From positions 91,816-155,815 of the forward strand of contig JANTFX010000001.1 of NCBI GenBank assembly GCA_024763215.1: a DNA stretch of 64,000 bases, in the 5' to 3' direction. This document shows positions 46,171-55,849 of the stretch, piece by piece. Every line of letters starts with the position of its first letter. The stretch's first letter is position 1. Below the pieces are notes generated by a model that saw nothing but the letters and a program-made list of their open reading frames with translations, was not told the origin of the DNA and made no database searches. This DNA is from Candidatus Krumholzibacteriia bacterium. GTDB taxonomy: Bacteria > Krumholzibacteriota > Krumholzibacteriia > LZORAL124-64-63. A program made the translations under genes and the position numbers.

Positions 46171-47859
46171 GTGCTGACAGGTTCGGATCAGACCTTGGAT
46201 CTGTGCCGGGAGGAGGATACGACCATGCAGCCGCCGGGCTGCGCGGAAACGCTCCTCCAGGACCTGCGTGATCTGGCCGGCAACGCGCGTGGCCCCGCGG
46301 AGCTGTCGGCCATGCTCTACGAAAATCTGCGCAAGCACGGCGATGGGCCCGCGGCCGGGCAGATCCTCAAGGGCATCCAGTTCCTGGCTGTTTCCGGAGA
46401 GGCGGCCGGTGCCCGCTTGCTGGGAGCCATGCTGGAGGTCGCCGCACCGGCCAGGCGCCTGTTGCCGCTGGTCCGGAACATGTCGTCCAGCCGCCGGTTG
46501 TGGCTGGGGCGCCTGCGGGATGATCCGGCGCCGAACCGCATCCTGGCCGACTGGTCCTCCAGGTTGGGTGAACTCGATAACCTTTGTGAAAAGGAGCATG
46601 AGGACGGGGAGGGGCCGTTGCCGACCCCCAGGGCGGGGTGGGAAGCCCCCTGGGGCAGCATGCGCCGCCGCCTCGCCGCTCTGACGGAGTTCGCCATGGC
46701 GGGCGGCACCCTCGCGGACCGGGACCGGGACCTGTTGCTGGGACTGCTGGGGCTGGAGGTCGATGCCTGGCAGGAAAGGATCAGCTTCCTGGCCGGATCC
46801 ATCGACCCCTTCCGGGTCGCGGCCATCACCCGCGTGCTGCCGATCCTCAGCCGCGCCGATGCCGACATCCGGGATGTGCGGCACATGATGGACCTGGTCC
46901 GGCAGAAGAATGACCGGGAGGCTTTCACGCAATCCCGGCTGCGGGCGTTTGATATACTGGAAAACCGGGAATTCGCGACCCTCAAGCGGGTCCTGGGCAG
47001 GGAAGGTGACCTGAAGCCCCTGGCGGAGCTGTTCGACATCCAGCAGACCAGCCCCCTGCCGGTGCCGCTCCTGGCCCACGGTGCGGCCAGGATCCAGGCG
47101 GTGGCCATGCTGATGCAGAAACACGGCCTGCGCACGGCACCCGTCGATCTGGTCGGCGCATGCAGGTTGGCGATCGCCTGCCACGTCAGGGGGGAGGTGG
47201 CCTTGCCCGTTTCCCCGCAGGCCCTGCCCGTCCTGGAAGAGGCCCTGCGCAAGGCCCGGCTGGGACCACGCACCGCGAGCGGACCGGAGTCCTGGAGCCT
47301 GGACGGTGTCGAGATCCTGGCCGGTCAGATCGTGATCGTGTTGCCGGAGTCCGAGGATGATTGCCCTGCCTGGCCGAATTTCCTGCCCACACCCGCGGAC
47401 GGCGATCCCCTGCGGGCCGGACCCGTGGTCCCGGCCAAGGCCGAGACCGGCACGGAAGGCGAACCTGAAGAAGACGATCCCGCCGACGGCGGCGCCGCGG
47501 CCATGAAGAACCTGGTGCTGACCAACATCCAGTCCACGAGCCTGGTGCTGGGCTTCCTGCGCAACCCCAAGTTCGTAGCCATCCCGGGCCTGGTCGAAGC
47601 CGTGGCCACCCGGACCCGCAACCCCCGGGTCATCGAGGTCATCGCCGTGGACAGGACCCTGCACACGGGGTTCGCCAACCGGGGCGTGCCGTTGGCCTGC
47701 CTGCGCAGCCCGGTGAATGTCTCTGTGAAGATCCTGCGGAAGTTCATCCACGTGAAATACATCTCCAAGGTCGACCTGAAACGGATGGCCCAGGACCGCG
47801 CCGGCATGCGCAAGGAGGTCATCCGCGAGATCGAAAAATACCTGGAAGCACTGGCCTGA
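46171..47859 (+). CDS. Conserved-looking hypothetical protein, predicted cytoplasmic helical
   Basis: GTG start with AGGAGG SD just upstream; long high-coding-potential ORF; no recognised family. Confidence 0.65.
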   Translation: MLTGSDQTLDLCREEDTTMQPPGCAETLLQDLRDLAGNARGPAELSAMLYENLRKHGDGPAAGQILKGIQFLAVSGEAAGARLLGAMLEVAAPARRLLPLVRNMSSSRRLWLGRLRDDPAPNRILADWSSRLGELDNLCEKEHEDGEGPLPTPRAGWEAPWGSMRRRLAALTEFAMAGGTLADRDRDLLLGLLGLEVDAWQERISFLAGSIDPFRVAAITRVLPILSRADADIRDVRHMMDLVRQKNDREAFTQSRLRAFDILENREFATLKRVLGREGDLKPLAELFDIQQTSPLPVPLLAHGAARIQAVAMLMQKHGLRTAPVDLVGACRLAIACHVRGEVALPVSPQALPVLEEALRKARLGPRTASGPESWSLDGVEILAGQIVIVLPESEDDCPAWPNFLPTPADGDPLRAGPVVPAKAETGTEGEPEEDDPADGGAAAMKNLVLTNIQSTSLVLGFLRNPKFVAIPGLVEAVATRTRNPRVIEVIAVDRTLHTGFANRGVPLACLRSPVNVSVKILRKFIHVKYISKVDLKRMAQDRAGMRKEVIREIEKYLEALA

Positions 47860-47864
47860 CACGG

Positions 47865-47893
47865 TTGACTTGCCTCCTTCGTCCGCCTAGGTT
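47865..47893 (+). promoter_or_regulatory. Promoter upstream of the aminotransferase gene
   Basis: TTGACT-N17-TAGGTT. Confidence 0.55.
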
Positions 47894-47985
47894 TGACGTA
47901 TGGAATCTTTGCTCCCGCACGACCCGGCAGCGGCATGGGGTGGTGCGGGCGGTGTGCGTTGTATTCGGCAGCAAGGGAGAACGTG

Positions 47986-49152
47986 ATGTTCGCCAAGAGG
48001 ATGCAGAACCTGGGCACCGAGACCGCTTTCGAGGTGCTGGCTCAGGCCAAGGCGCTGGAGGCGCAGGGACGTGATGTGGTGCACCTGGAGATCGGCGAGC
48101 CGGATTTCGATACTCCGGCCAACATCATCGACAAGGCCGTCGAGGCCCTGCGCGGCGGCTACACCCATTACGGCCCCGCCGCCGGATTGCCCGAGGTGCG
48201 CAAGGTCTTCGCCGAGCATATCGCCCGTGACCGCGGCATCGACGTGGGTCCGGAGAACGTGGTCATCGTGCCCGGCGGCAAGCCCATCATCTACTTCCCG
48301 CTGACCGCCCTGGTCGATCCCGGGGACGAGGTCATCTACCCCAACCCCGGCTTCCCCATTTACGAGTCGGTGATCCGCTTCCTCGACGGCAAGCCGGTGC
48401 CCTTGCCGCTGACCGAGGAAAAGGATTTCAGCTTCGACATCGAGGATCTCAAGGCCCTGGTCAACGAGAAGACCAAGCTGCTGATCATCAACTCGCCCCA
48501 GAATCCGACCGGCGGCGTGCTGAGCGCGGCGGACCTGGACGCCATCGCCGAGCTGGCGGTCAAGTACGATTTCTGGGTGCTGAGCGACGAGATCTACAGC
48601 AAGATCATCTACGAGGGGCGGCACGAATCCATCAGCACCCGGCCGGGCATGCTCGAACGGACCATCATCCTGGATGGCCATTCCAAGACCTACGCCATGA
48701 CGGGCTGGCGGCTGGGGTACGGCGTCATGCCCGCCGAACTGGCCGCCGCCGTGGCCAAGCTGCAGACCAACTGCACCAGTTGCACCGCCTCGTTCACCCA
48801 GATCGCCGGGGCCGAGGCTCTGACCGGTCCCCAGGATGCGGCCCGGGCCATGGTGGCCGAGTTCAAGGTCCGGCGCGATTTGCTGGTCGATGGTCTGAAT
48901 GCCATCGACGGCATCAGCTGCAAACGGCCGCGGGGAGCCTTCTATGTGTTCCCGAACATTTCGAGCCTCGGCCTGACCAGCAAGCAGGTCGAACAGAAGT
49001 TGCTGGACGAGTTCAACGTGGCCGCCCTGGCCGGGACCTCGTTCGGGAAGTACGGCGAAGGTTATCTGCGCTTCAGCTATGCCAACAGCCAGGACAACAT
49101 CCGCAAGGCGCTGGAGCGGTTCGCCGATTTCGTGGCGGCGGCCAGGCCGTGA
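47986..49152 (+). CDS. Class I/II pyridoxal-phosphate aminotransferase (AspC-like)
   Basis: HLEIGEPDFDTPANI; GGYTHYGPAAGLPEVR; INSPQNPTGGVLS; DGHSKTYAMTGWRLGY. Confidence 0.93.
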   Translation: MFAKRMQNLGTETAFEVLAQAKALEAQGRDVVHLEIGEPDFDTPANIIDKAVEALRGGYTHYGPAAGLPEVRKVFAEHIARDRGIDVGPENVVIVPGGKPIIYFPLTALVDPGDEVIYPNPGFPIYESVIRFLDGKPVPLPLTEEKDFSFDIEDLKALVNEKTKLLIINSPQNPTGGVLSAADLDAIAELAVKYDFWVLSDEIYSKIIYEGRHESISTRPGMLERTIILDGHSKTYAMTGWRLGYGVMPAELAAAVAKLQTNCTSCTASFTQIAGAEALTGPQDAARAMVAEFKVRRDLLVDGLNAIDGISCKRPRGAFYVFPNISSLGLTSKQVEQKLLDEFNVAALAGTSFGKYGEGYLRFSYANSQDNIRKALERFADFVAAARP

Positions 49153-50132
49153 CCGGGCACGTGGACGCGGCAGTTCCGCGCCGTTTCGTCATCGCCCTGG
49201 GCGGCAACGCCATCATTCCGGTCGGGCAGGAAGGGACCTACGACCAGCAGGTCGCCATCACCCGCGGCACCATGACCCAGGTGGCCCGGCTGGCCGCGGC
49301 CGGCCACCAGGTGGTCATGACCCACGGCAACGGCCCCGTGGTCGGCAACATCATCCTGCGCAACGACGCAGGCCATGCCAAGTACGGCCTCCCCGGCATG
49401 CCCATGTTCGTCTGCGGAGCCGACAGCCAGGGTGGTCTGGGTTTCATGATCCAGCAGGCCCTGGGCAACGCCTTGCGGGACGCGGGCCTGGACATGTCCG
49501 TGGCCACGGTGGTCACCCAGGTCCTGGTTTCCCGCGACGACCCCGCCTTCGCCAATCCCACCAAGCCCATCGGGCCCTTCTATGACGAGCGGCAGGCCCG
49601 GCTGCTGGAGCGTGAAAACGGCTGGTCCGTGGTCAAGGACGCAGGCCGGGGCTGGCGCCGTGTGGTCCCCAGCCCTCTGCCCCGGAAAGTGATCGAGTGG
49701 GAGGCCATCCGCACCCTTGTCGACGGAGGGGTCCTGACCATCGCCACCGGCGGCGGCGGGGTGCCGGTGATCCGGGACGAGGCGGGGCATCTGCAGGGGG
49801 TCGACGCGGTCATCGACAAGGATCGGGCCAGCGCCCTGCTGGGCCAGCTGATCGGGGCCGACACCCTGGTCATCATCACCCAGGTGGTTGTGGTGTATGC
49901 CGGTTTCGGCACGCCGGAGCAGGAAGCCCTGCCGGTGCTGACGGCGGACAGGGCTGCGGCCATGCTCGCGGCCGGGGAATTCCCGCCCGGCAGCATGGGG
50001 CCCAAGATCGAATCCGCCCTGTCCTTCCTGGAGGGCGGGGGGCGTGAGGTTCTGATCACTTCGCCCGAGAACCTGCTGGCCGCCATCGACGGCCGGTCCG
50101 GGACACGGATCGTGCCCGCCGACCTGGGTTAG
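49149..50132 (+). CDS. arcC: Carbamate kinase
   Basis: FVIALGGNAIIPVGQEGTYDQQ; VMTHGNGPVVGNIILRN; IATGGGGVPVIRDEAG; GSMGPKIESALSF. Confidence 0.93.
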   Translation: MTGHVDAAVPRRFVIALGGNAIIPVGQEGTYDQQVAITRGTMTQVARLAAAGHQVVMTHGNGPVVGNIILRNDAGHAKYGLPGMPMFVCGADSQGGLGFMIQQALGNALRDAGLDMSVATVVTQVLVSRDDPAFANPTKPIGPFYDERQARLLERENGWSVVKDAGRGWRRVVPSPLPRKVIEWEAIRTLVDGGVLTIATGGGGVPVIRDEAGHLQGVDAVIDKDRASALLGQLIGADTLVIITQVVVVYAGFGTPEQEALPVLTADRAAAMLAAGEFPPGSMGPKIESALSFLEGGGREVLITSPENLLAAIDGRSGTRIVPADLG

Positions 50133-50238
50133 GTATTCCCGGCTTTTCCAATTCTCCGACGCGGGTTAGAATCCCGTGGTGAATGCGGATCGGCCTGTGG
50201 TCACGTGATCGCCCACCTGAACCCAAGGAAGAGGGACC

Positions 50239-51558
50239 ATGAACGTTCTCGTCGTCGGATCCGGAGGCCGTGAGCACGCCCTGGTGCGCCAACTGGCGGC
50301 TTCGGCACAGGCGCCCCGGATCTTCGCCTGCCCCGGGAATCCCGGCATATCCCGGCACGCGGTCAACACCGAGGTGGACCCCCTGTCCAACGATGCGGTC
50401 GCGGCTTTCTGCCGGGAACAGGAGATCGATCTGGTCATCATCGGGCCGGAGGCCCCCCTGATCAATGGTCTGGCCGATCACCTGCGCCGGGACGGCGTGG
50501 CCGTCTTCGGCCCCGGGGCCATGGGGGCTCGGCTGGAAGGCGACAAGGAGTTCGCCAAGGAAGTCCTGGCCTCCGCCGGAGTGCCCACCCCGCATTACCA
50601 TGCCTTCAGCAACCTGGAATCCGCGCTCAAGCATCTTGCCACCGTGGAACTGCCGGTTGTGGTCAAGGCCTGCGGAGCGGCCCAGGGCAAGGGTGTGGCC
50701 GTCTGTTCCACCCGGGAGGAGGCGGAGAAGCATATCCGTCTGTGCCTGCAGGACCAGGTGTTCGGACAGTCGGGGCTGCGGATCATCATGGAGGATTGCC
50801 TGTTCGGCCCGGAACTCTCGGTGCTGATCGTCACCGACGGGCAGGATTACTGCCTGCTTGCGCCCAGCCGGGACCACAAGCGAATCGGTGAACAGGACAA
50901 GGGCCCCAACACCGGGGGCATGGGGGCCTACGCCCCTGTGCCACTGCCTGCTGACCTGTACGCCCAGATCGACACCCGCATCGTGCTGCCGGTCCTGGCG
51001 GAACTGCGCCGGCGGGACATCCCCTACCGTGGGGTGCTCTATGCCGGGTTGATGCTCACCGAGGGCGGCCCCCAGGTCCTGGAATTCAACTGCCGCTTCG
51101 GCGATCCGGAAACCCAGGTGGTCCTGCCTCTTTACCAGGGGGATTTCCTGGATCTGTGCTGGACGACCGCCACGGGCCAGCTGGGCAGGCATCTGCAGGG
51201 GGCGCCCCGGTCCGCAGCCGGGGTGCCGGCCGGCTGGACGGGTGCGGGCTTGACGACCTGGGATCGCCACGCCGTGGTGGTGGTCGCCGCCTCGGACGGC
51301 TATCCCGGCACCTACACGCGGGGCAAGGCCATCGACCTGCCCGCCGAGGAGGCTCCGGACCGCTGGCTCATCCACGCCGGGACCCGGCAGGGCCCGCAGG
51401 GCCTGGTGACCGACGGCGGCCGGGTGCTGGGCGCGGTGGGCACGGGGCGTGACCTGCCTGCGGCCAGAAAGGCAGCCTACGAGCTGCTTGACCAGGTGCA
51501 TTTCGAGGGTTTGACTTTCCGCAGGGATATCGCAGCGATCGGGAAGGAGGGCCGTTGA
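50239..51558 (+). CDS. purD: Phosphoribosylamine-glycine ligase
   Basis: MNVLVVGSGGREHALVRQLA; FCREQEIDLVIIGPEAPLINGLAD; NTGGMGAYAP; EFNCRFGDPETQVVLP. Confidence 0.97.
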   Translation: MNVLVVGSGGREHALVRQLAASAQAPRIFACPGNPGISRHAVNTEVDPLSNDAVAAFCREQEIDLVIIGPEAPLINGLADHLRRDGVAVFGPGAMGARLEGDKEFAKEVLASAGVPTPHYHAFSNLESALKHLATVELPVVVKACGAAQGKGVAVCSTREEAEKHIRLCLQDQVFGQSGLRIIMEDCLFGPELSVLIVTDGQDYCLLAPSRDHKRIGEQDKGPNTGGMGAYAPVPLPADLYAQIDTRIVLPVLAELRRRDIPYRGVLYAGLMLTEGGPQVLEFNCRFGDPETQVVLPLYQGDFLDLCWTTATGQLGRHLQGAPRSAAGVPAGWTGAGLTTWDRHAVVVVAASDGYPGTYTRGKAIDLPAEEAPDRWLIHAGTRQGPQGLVTDGGRVLGAVGTGRDLPAARKAAYELLDQVHFEGLTFRRDIAAIGKEGR

Positions 51559-52037
51559 TGGGCTCTGAAAAATCTCCGCGGGTCATGGTGTTGCTCGGCA
51601 GCGCCAGCGATCTGCCCGTGATCGAGAAGGCCTTGCCGCTGCTGGAGCGATTCGGCCTGTCCAGCAAGGTGGAGATCGCCTCGGCCCACCGGCAGCCGGC
51701 CAAGCTGCAGCGGGTGGTCCGGGCCGCCGAAAAGGGGGGGACCGAGGTCTTCATAGCCGCAGCGGGCATGGCCGCGCACCTGCCGGGGGTGGTCGCAGCC
51801 CTGACGGCGCGGCCGGTGATCGGGGTGCCGGTGGCCTCGGGCCCCATGGCCGGCGTGGATGCCCTGTTGTCCATTGTGCAGATGCCGCCGGGTGTTCCGG
51901 TGGCCACGGTGGCCATCGGCAGCGCCGGAGCCCGCAACGCCGCCGTCCTGGCTGCGCGGATCATCGCCCTGCACGACGAGCAGGTTGCCGCCGCGGTGGC
52001 CGAGCACCGGCGGGAGATGGCCCGGGGCGGGCGTTGA
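51558..52037 (+). CDS. purE: N5-carboxyaminoimidazole ribonucleotide mutase
   Basis: VMVLLGSASDLPVIEKA; EIASAHRQPAKL; AAAGMAAHLPGVVAALTARPVIGVPV; TGATG overlap with purD. Confidence 0.95.
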   Translation: MGSEKSPRVMVLLGSASDLPVIEKALPLLERFGLSSKVEIASAHRQPAKLQRVVRAAEKGGTEVFIAAAGMAAHLPGVVAALTARPVIGVPVASGPMAGVDALLSIVQMPPGVPVATVAIGSAGARNAAVLAARIIALHDEQVAAAVAEHRREMARGGR

Positions 52038-52038
52038 C

Positions 52039-52674
52039 ATGGCCTGCCCGGCCCTGGACCTGGCCGGCGCCGCCTCGGTCCTGGCCTCAGGCGGGGTCCT
52101 GATCCTGCCCACCGACACCCTGCCCGGGTTGCACGCCCGCGCCGACAATCCTGCCGCCGTGGCCAGGGTCCGTGCGCTCAAGGGCAGCGCTCAAGGCAAG
52201 CCCCTGGTGGTCCTGGCCGGATCCATGGAACAGGCGTGGTCCCTGCTGGAACCATTGAGCACGGAACAGGAGCGGATCTGCCGCCGCTGCTGGCCGGGCC
52301 CCTACACCTTGATCCTGCCCGGGGCGGATCTGACCGCCCCCTCGGTGGCTGCGGCCGGTGGCCGGCTGGCGGTGCGGGTTCCCGACCGGCAACAGCTCTG
52401 CGAACTGATCCTGGCCGCCGGGGGGCCGCTGGTCTCGACCAGCGTCAACCCGGCCGCCGAGGCTCCGGCCGGGACCCTGGCGGAGGCGGCCGCAAGCTTC
52501 GGCCCCCTGGTGGACGGTTACTGGAAACCCGACGGCGTCTTTCCCGGCGGAGCTGCGGTAGCCAGCTGCCTGGTCGATCTGACCCGGGGTTCACCGCAGG
52601 TGCTCAGGGAAGGCCCGCTGCCTTTCCCGCCTCCGCTGGGCGGTGGCCTTGACGACCCTTGTCGAGCTGTCTAA
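52039..52674 (+). CDS. Sua5/YciO/YrdC-family threonylcarbamoyl-AMP synthase-like protein
   Basis: ILPTDTLPGLHARA; RVRALKGSAQGKPLVVLAGS; CWPGPYTLILPG; LVSTSVNPAAEAPAGT. Confidence 0.85.
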   Translation: MACPALDLAGAASVLASGGVLILPTDTLPGLHARADNPAAVARVRALKGSAQGKPLVVLAGSMEQAWSLLEPLSTEQERICRRCWPGPYTLILPGADLTAPSVAAAGGRLAVRVPDRQQLCELILAAGGPLVSTSVNPAAEAPAGTLAEAAASFGPLVDGYWKPDGVFPGGAAVASCLVDLTRGSPQVLREGPLPFPPPLGGGLDDPCRAV

Positions 52675-52677
52675 TTT
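52649..52677 (+). promoter_or_regulatory. Promoter for rpiB, overlapping the 3' end of the Sua5-like gene
   Basis: TTGACG-N17-TAATTT. Confidence 0.55.
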
Positions 52678-52723
52678 AGTGAAATCGGAGAGGTTAGCGG
52701 ACGAGGGACAGGGAAGGGGCAGC

Positions 52724-53173
52724 ATGAATATCGCCATCGGGTCGGACCATCGCGGGTACCCGCACAAGGAAGCGATCAAAGGGCTTCTGGAACAGCGCGG
52801 GTGGCTGGTCACCGACTGCGGTTGTCCGTCCGCCGAGGCCGCCGATTATCCCGATGCCGCCTTCCGTGCCGCCGAGCTGGTGGCCGCCGGCCGGGCCGCG
52901 CTGGGCATCCTGATCTGCGGCTCGGGCATCGGCATGAGCATCGCGGCCAACAAGGTCGCCGGGGTGCGCGCCTCGCTGTGTTTCACCGCCGAGCAGGCCG
53001 CGACCACGCGCCGCCACAACGACAGCAACGTGCTGTGCATGAGCGGGGACGCCTTGACCGCCTCCGAGGCCCTGCCCATCGTCGAATCCTACCTGGCGGC
53101 GTCTTTCGAGGGCGGGCGTCACGCCCGCCGCGTCGGCAAGATCACCGCTTACGAGCAAGATCATCTGAAATAG
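52724..53173 (+). CDS. rpiB: Ribose-5-phosphate isomerase B
   Basis: MNIAIGSDHRGYPHKEAIK; ILICGSGIGMSIAANKVAGVRASLC; ATTRRHNDSNVLCMSG. Confidence 0.95.
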   Translation: MNIAIGSDHRGYPHKEAIKGLLEQRGWLVTDCGCPSAEAADYPDAAFRAAELVAAGRAALGILICGSGIGMSIAANKVAGVRASLCFTAEQAATTRRHNDSNVLCMSGDALTASEALPIVESYLAASFEGGRHARRVGKITAYEQDHLK

Positions 53174-53183
53174 GAGTTGAGCC

Positions 53184-54431
53184 ATGTACGAGCAGGTACA
53201 CGCAGTCGATCCGGAAATCGCCGAGGTGCTCGATCTGGAGCTGGCCCGCCAGCGGTCGCAACTCGAGATGATCGCCAGCGAGAACTTCACCAGTCCGGCG
53301 GTGATGCAGACCATGGGGTCGGTCCTGACCAACAAGTACGCCGAGGGCTATCCCGGCAAGCGCTACTACGGGGGCTGCGTCCATGTGGACCAGGCCGAGA
53401 CCATGGCCAAGAAAAGGGCCATGGCGCTGTTCGGCGCCGAGCGGGCCAACGTCCAGCCCCACAGCGGTTCAACGGCCAACATGACGGCGTACCTGTCGTT
53501 CCTCAAGCCGGGGGACAAGATCCTGGGCCTGTCGCTTTCCCACGGCGGGCATCTGACCCACGGGCATCCGGTCAATTTTTCCGGCCTGCTGTTCAAGGCT
53601 GTGCACTACGAGGTCGACCGCGAGAGTGAGACCATCGATTATGATCGCCTGCGCGAGCAGGCCCGGACCGAGCGGCCACGGATGATCGTCGGCGGGGCGA
53701 GCGCCTACCCCCGGTTCTGGGATTTCGAGGCCCTGCGCAGCATCGCCGACGAGGTCGATGCGATCCTGCTGTTCGACATGGCCCACATTGCCGGCCTGGT
53801 CGCAGGCGGGGTCCACCCCAACCCGGTGCCTTTCTGCGACGTGGTGACCAGCACGACCCACAAGACACTGCGGGGCCCCCGGGGCGGTCTGATCCTCAGC
53901 ACCAAGGAGCATTTCAAGGCCATCCAGAAGATGAATTTCCCGGGCATCCAGGGCGGCCCCCTGATGCACATCATCGCCGCCAAGGCCGTCTGCTTCCACG
54001 AGTGCATGCAGGACTCCTTCAAGGAATATGCAGGGAAGACCGTGGAAAACGCTGCGGTGCTTGCAGATGCGTTGCTCGAAAAAGGTTTCAAGCTCGTCAG
54101 TGGCGGCACCGACAACCATCTGCTGCTGGTCAACGTCACCAACAAGGGGCTGACCGGGCAGGACATGGAGAACCTGCTGGACAAGGTCGGGATCACCGCC
54201 AACAAGAACACGGTGCCCTTCGACACCCAGAGCCCCTTCGTGACCAGCGGCGTCCGGTTGGGGACCCCCGCCCTGACCACCCGCGGCATGGGCCCCGAGC
54301 AGATGAAGCGGATCGCCTCGATCATGGACCGGGCCGTGGCGGCCAAGGACGACGAAGACGCCCTGGCCGGCCTGCGCGGCGAGAGCGAGGAACTATGCCG
54401 GGAGTTTCCCCTGTACGGAAACCTGACCTGA
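53184..54431 (+). CDS. glyA: Serine hydroxymethyltransferase
   Basis: [71 protein letters not shown]. Confidence 0.98.
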   Translation: MYEQVHAVDPEIAEVLDLELARQRSQLEMIASENFTSPAVMQTMGSVLTNKYAEGYPGKRYYGGCVHVDQAETMAKKRAMALFGAERANVQPHSGSTANMTAYLSFLKPGDKILGLSLSHGGHLTHGHPVNFSGLLFKAVHYEVDRESETIDYDRLREQARTERPRMIVGGASAYPRFWDFEALRSIADEVDAILLFDMAHIAGLVAGGVHPNPVPFCDVVTSTTHKTLRGPRGGLILSTKEHFKAIQKMNFPGIQGGPLMHIIAAKAVCFHECMQDSFKEYAGKTVENAAVLADALLEKGFKLVSGGTDNHLLLVNVTNKGLTGQDMENLLDKVGITANKNTVPFDTQSPFVTSGVRLGTPALTTRGMGPEQMKRIASIMDRAVAAKDDEDALAGLRGESEELCREFPLYGNLT

Positions 54432-54450
54432 GCGGGACGGAGGTGCGGCC

Positions 54451-54942
54451 ATGAAATGCCCCCGCTGCGGCCACGAGGACGACAAGGTCGTCGACAGCCG
54501 CGTCGTGCGCGACGGCCGGGGTGTGCGCCGCCGCCGCGAGTGCTCCCACTGCCAGCAGAGGTACACAACCTACGAAAGCATCGAGACCCGCCCGGTCCTG
54601 GTGGTCAAGCGCAGCGGCGAGCGGACGGCCTATTCCCGCGCCAAGGTCGTCGTGGGGGTCACCAAGGCCTGTGAGAAGCGCCCGGTGTCCCTGGAGCAGA
54701 TCGAGATCCTCGTCGACCGCCTCGAGCAGAACCTGGCCTCGGCGGGCCGCCGCGAGGTGCCCAGCGAGGTGATCGGCCGGCTGATTCTGGAGGAATTGCG
54801 GGAGGTCGACGAGGTCGCCTATGTCCGGTTCGCCTCGGTCTACCGCAGTTTCCAGAGCGTGGACGAGTTCTTCACCCTGCTCCGGGACATGAAGAGCGCG
54901 GCCGATGATTCGGTTGCCGAGCCTCCCGGTTCTTCACCATGA
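54451..54942 (+). CDS. nrdR: Transcriptional repressor NrdR
   Basis: MKCPRCGHEDDKVVDSRVVRDGRGVRRRRECSHCQQRYTTYE. Confidence 0.97.
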   Translation: MKCPRCGHEDDKVVDSRVVRDGRGVRRRRECSHCQQRYTTYESIETRPVLVVKRSGERTAYSRAKVVVGVTKACEKRPVSLEQIEILVDRLEQNLASAGRREVPSEVIGRLILEELREVDEVAYVRFASVYRSFQSVDEFFTLLRDMKSAADDSVAEPPGSSP

Positions 54943-55706
54943 CCGCCACCCCTCCTGACAAAGACCTCATCGAGGGCGTAGAGGCCGCGGATGAACAGGT
55001 GCGCATGGGCTTCCTGGAGCACCTGGAGGAGCTGCGATCGGTCCTGATCCAATCCGGGCTGGCGGCCCTGGCCGCGGCCTCGCTGTGCTGGTTCTGGTCC
55101 GCCCGCATCCTCGATATCCTCATCACCCCCATCGCCGACCAGGGGGTCTATTTCACCGCGCCCAACGAGGCCTTCCTGACCCGGCTGAAGATCGCCGGCA
55201 TGGTCGGCCTGTTCGTGGTGTTGCCCTTCATCCTGTTCAGGATCTATGCCTTCATCATGCCGGGGCTGTACCGCAGCGAGCGCAAGGTGGTGGCCCCGCT
55301 GCTTGTGTCCTCGACCCTGCTGTTCTATACGGGCATCGCCTTCAGCTTTCTGGTGGTCATTCCCCAGGTCATCACCTTCCTGCTGAGTTTCGGGACCCAG
55401 ACCATGGTGCCGTTGATCGGGGTTGGCAACTACTTCGGCTTCGTCTCGCGCATGTGCCTGGCGTTCGGGCTCGTGTTCCAGTTGCCGTTGCTGGTGCTGG
55501 GGCTGAGCTGGGTGGGCATCCTGAATCCCCGCATGCTGCTGCGCACCTGGCGGGTGGCCATCATCATCATCGCGACCGTGGCGGCAATCCTCACGCCGCC
55601 GGACGTCATCAGCCAGGTGATGATGGCCGTTCCCGTGCTGATCCTGTATTTTGGATCGGTGTTGATTTCCCTGGTCGTGACCAGAAGGCGCGGTAAAGAG
55701 CATTGA
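54939..55706 (+). CDS. tatC: Sec-independent protein translocase TatC
   Basis: MGFLEHLEELRSVLIQSG; FVVLPFILFRIYAFIMPGLYRSERK; SFGTQTMVPLIGVGNYFGFVSRMCLAFGLVFQLPL. Confidence 0.95.
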   Translation: MTATPPDKDLIEGVEAADEQVRMGFLEHLEELRSVLIQSGLAALAAASLCWFWSARILDILITPIADQGVYFTAPNEAFLTRLKIAGMVGLFVVLPFILFRIYAFIMPGLYRSERKVVAPLLVSSTLLFYTGIAFSFLVVIPQVITFLLSFGTQTMVPLIGVGNYFGFVSRMCLAFGLVFQLPLLVLGLSWVGILNPRMLLRTWRVAIIIIATVAAILTPPDVISQVMMAVPVLILYFGSVLISLVVTRRRGKEH

Positions 55707-55732
55707 CAGCGGGCGAGTTTTGCGAATATTTG
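55703..55732 (+). promoter_or_regulatory. Candidate promoter for the prenyl synthase gene, overlapping the tatC stop
   Basis: TTGACA (55703-55708)-N18-TATTTG. Confidence 0.45.
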
Positions 55733-55849
55733 TCTGCGGGGCTGCCCCGTCCGGGTCGGCCCGTGGTTTTTGAAGTGGGTCGCCTGCGTGCGCGGCGCAG
55801 CACGCAGGGCGCGGCAGGTCCGGATTCTTCCAGGTGAAAGCGGGTGGCG

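Noticed and set aside
50161-50178. tRNA T-arm-like sequence GCGGG-TTAGAAT-CCCGT
   Set aside because: No matching acceptor, D-arm or anticodon arm upstream; TAGAAT is better explained as a -10 element of a purD promoter (weak TTTCCA-N16-TAGAAT)
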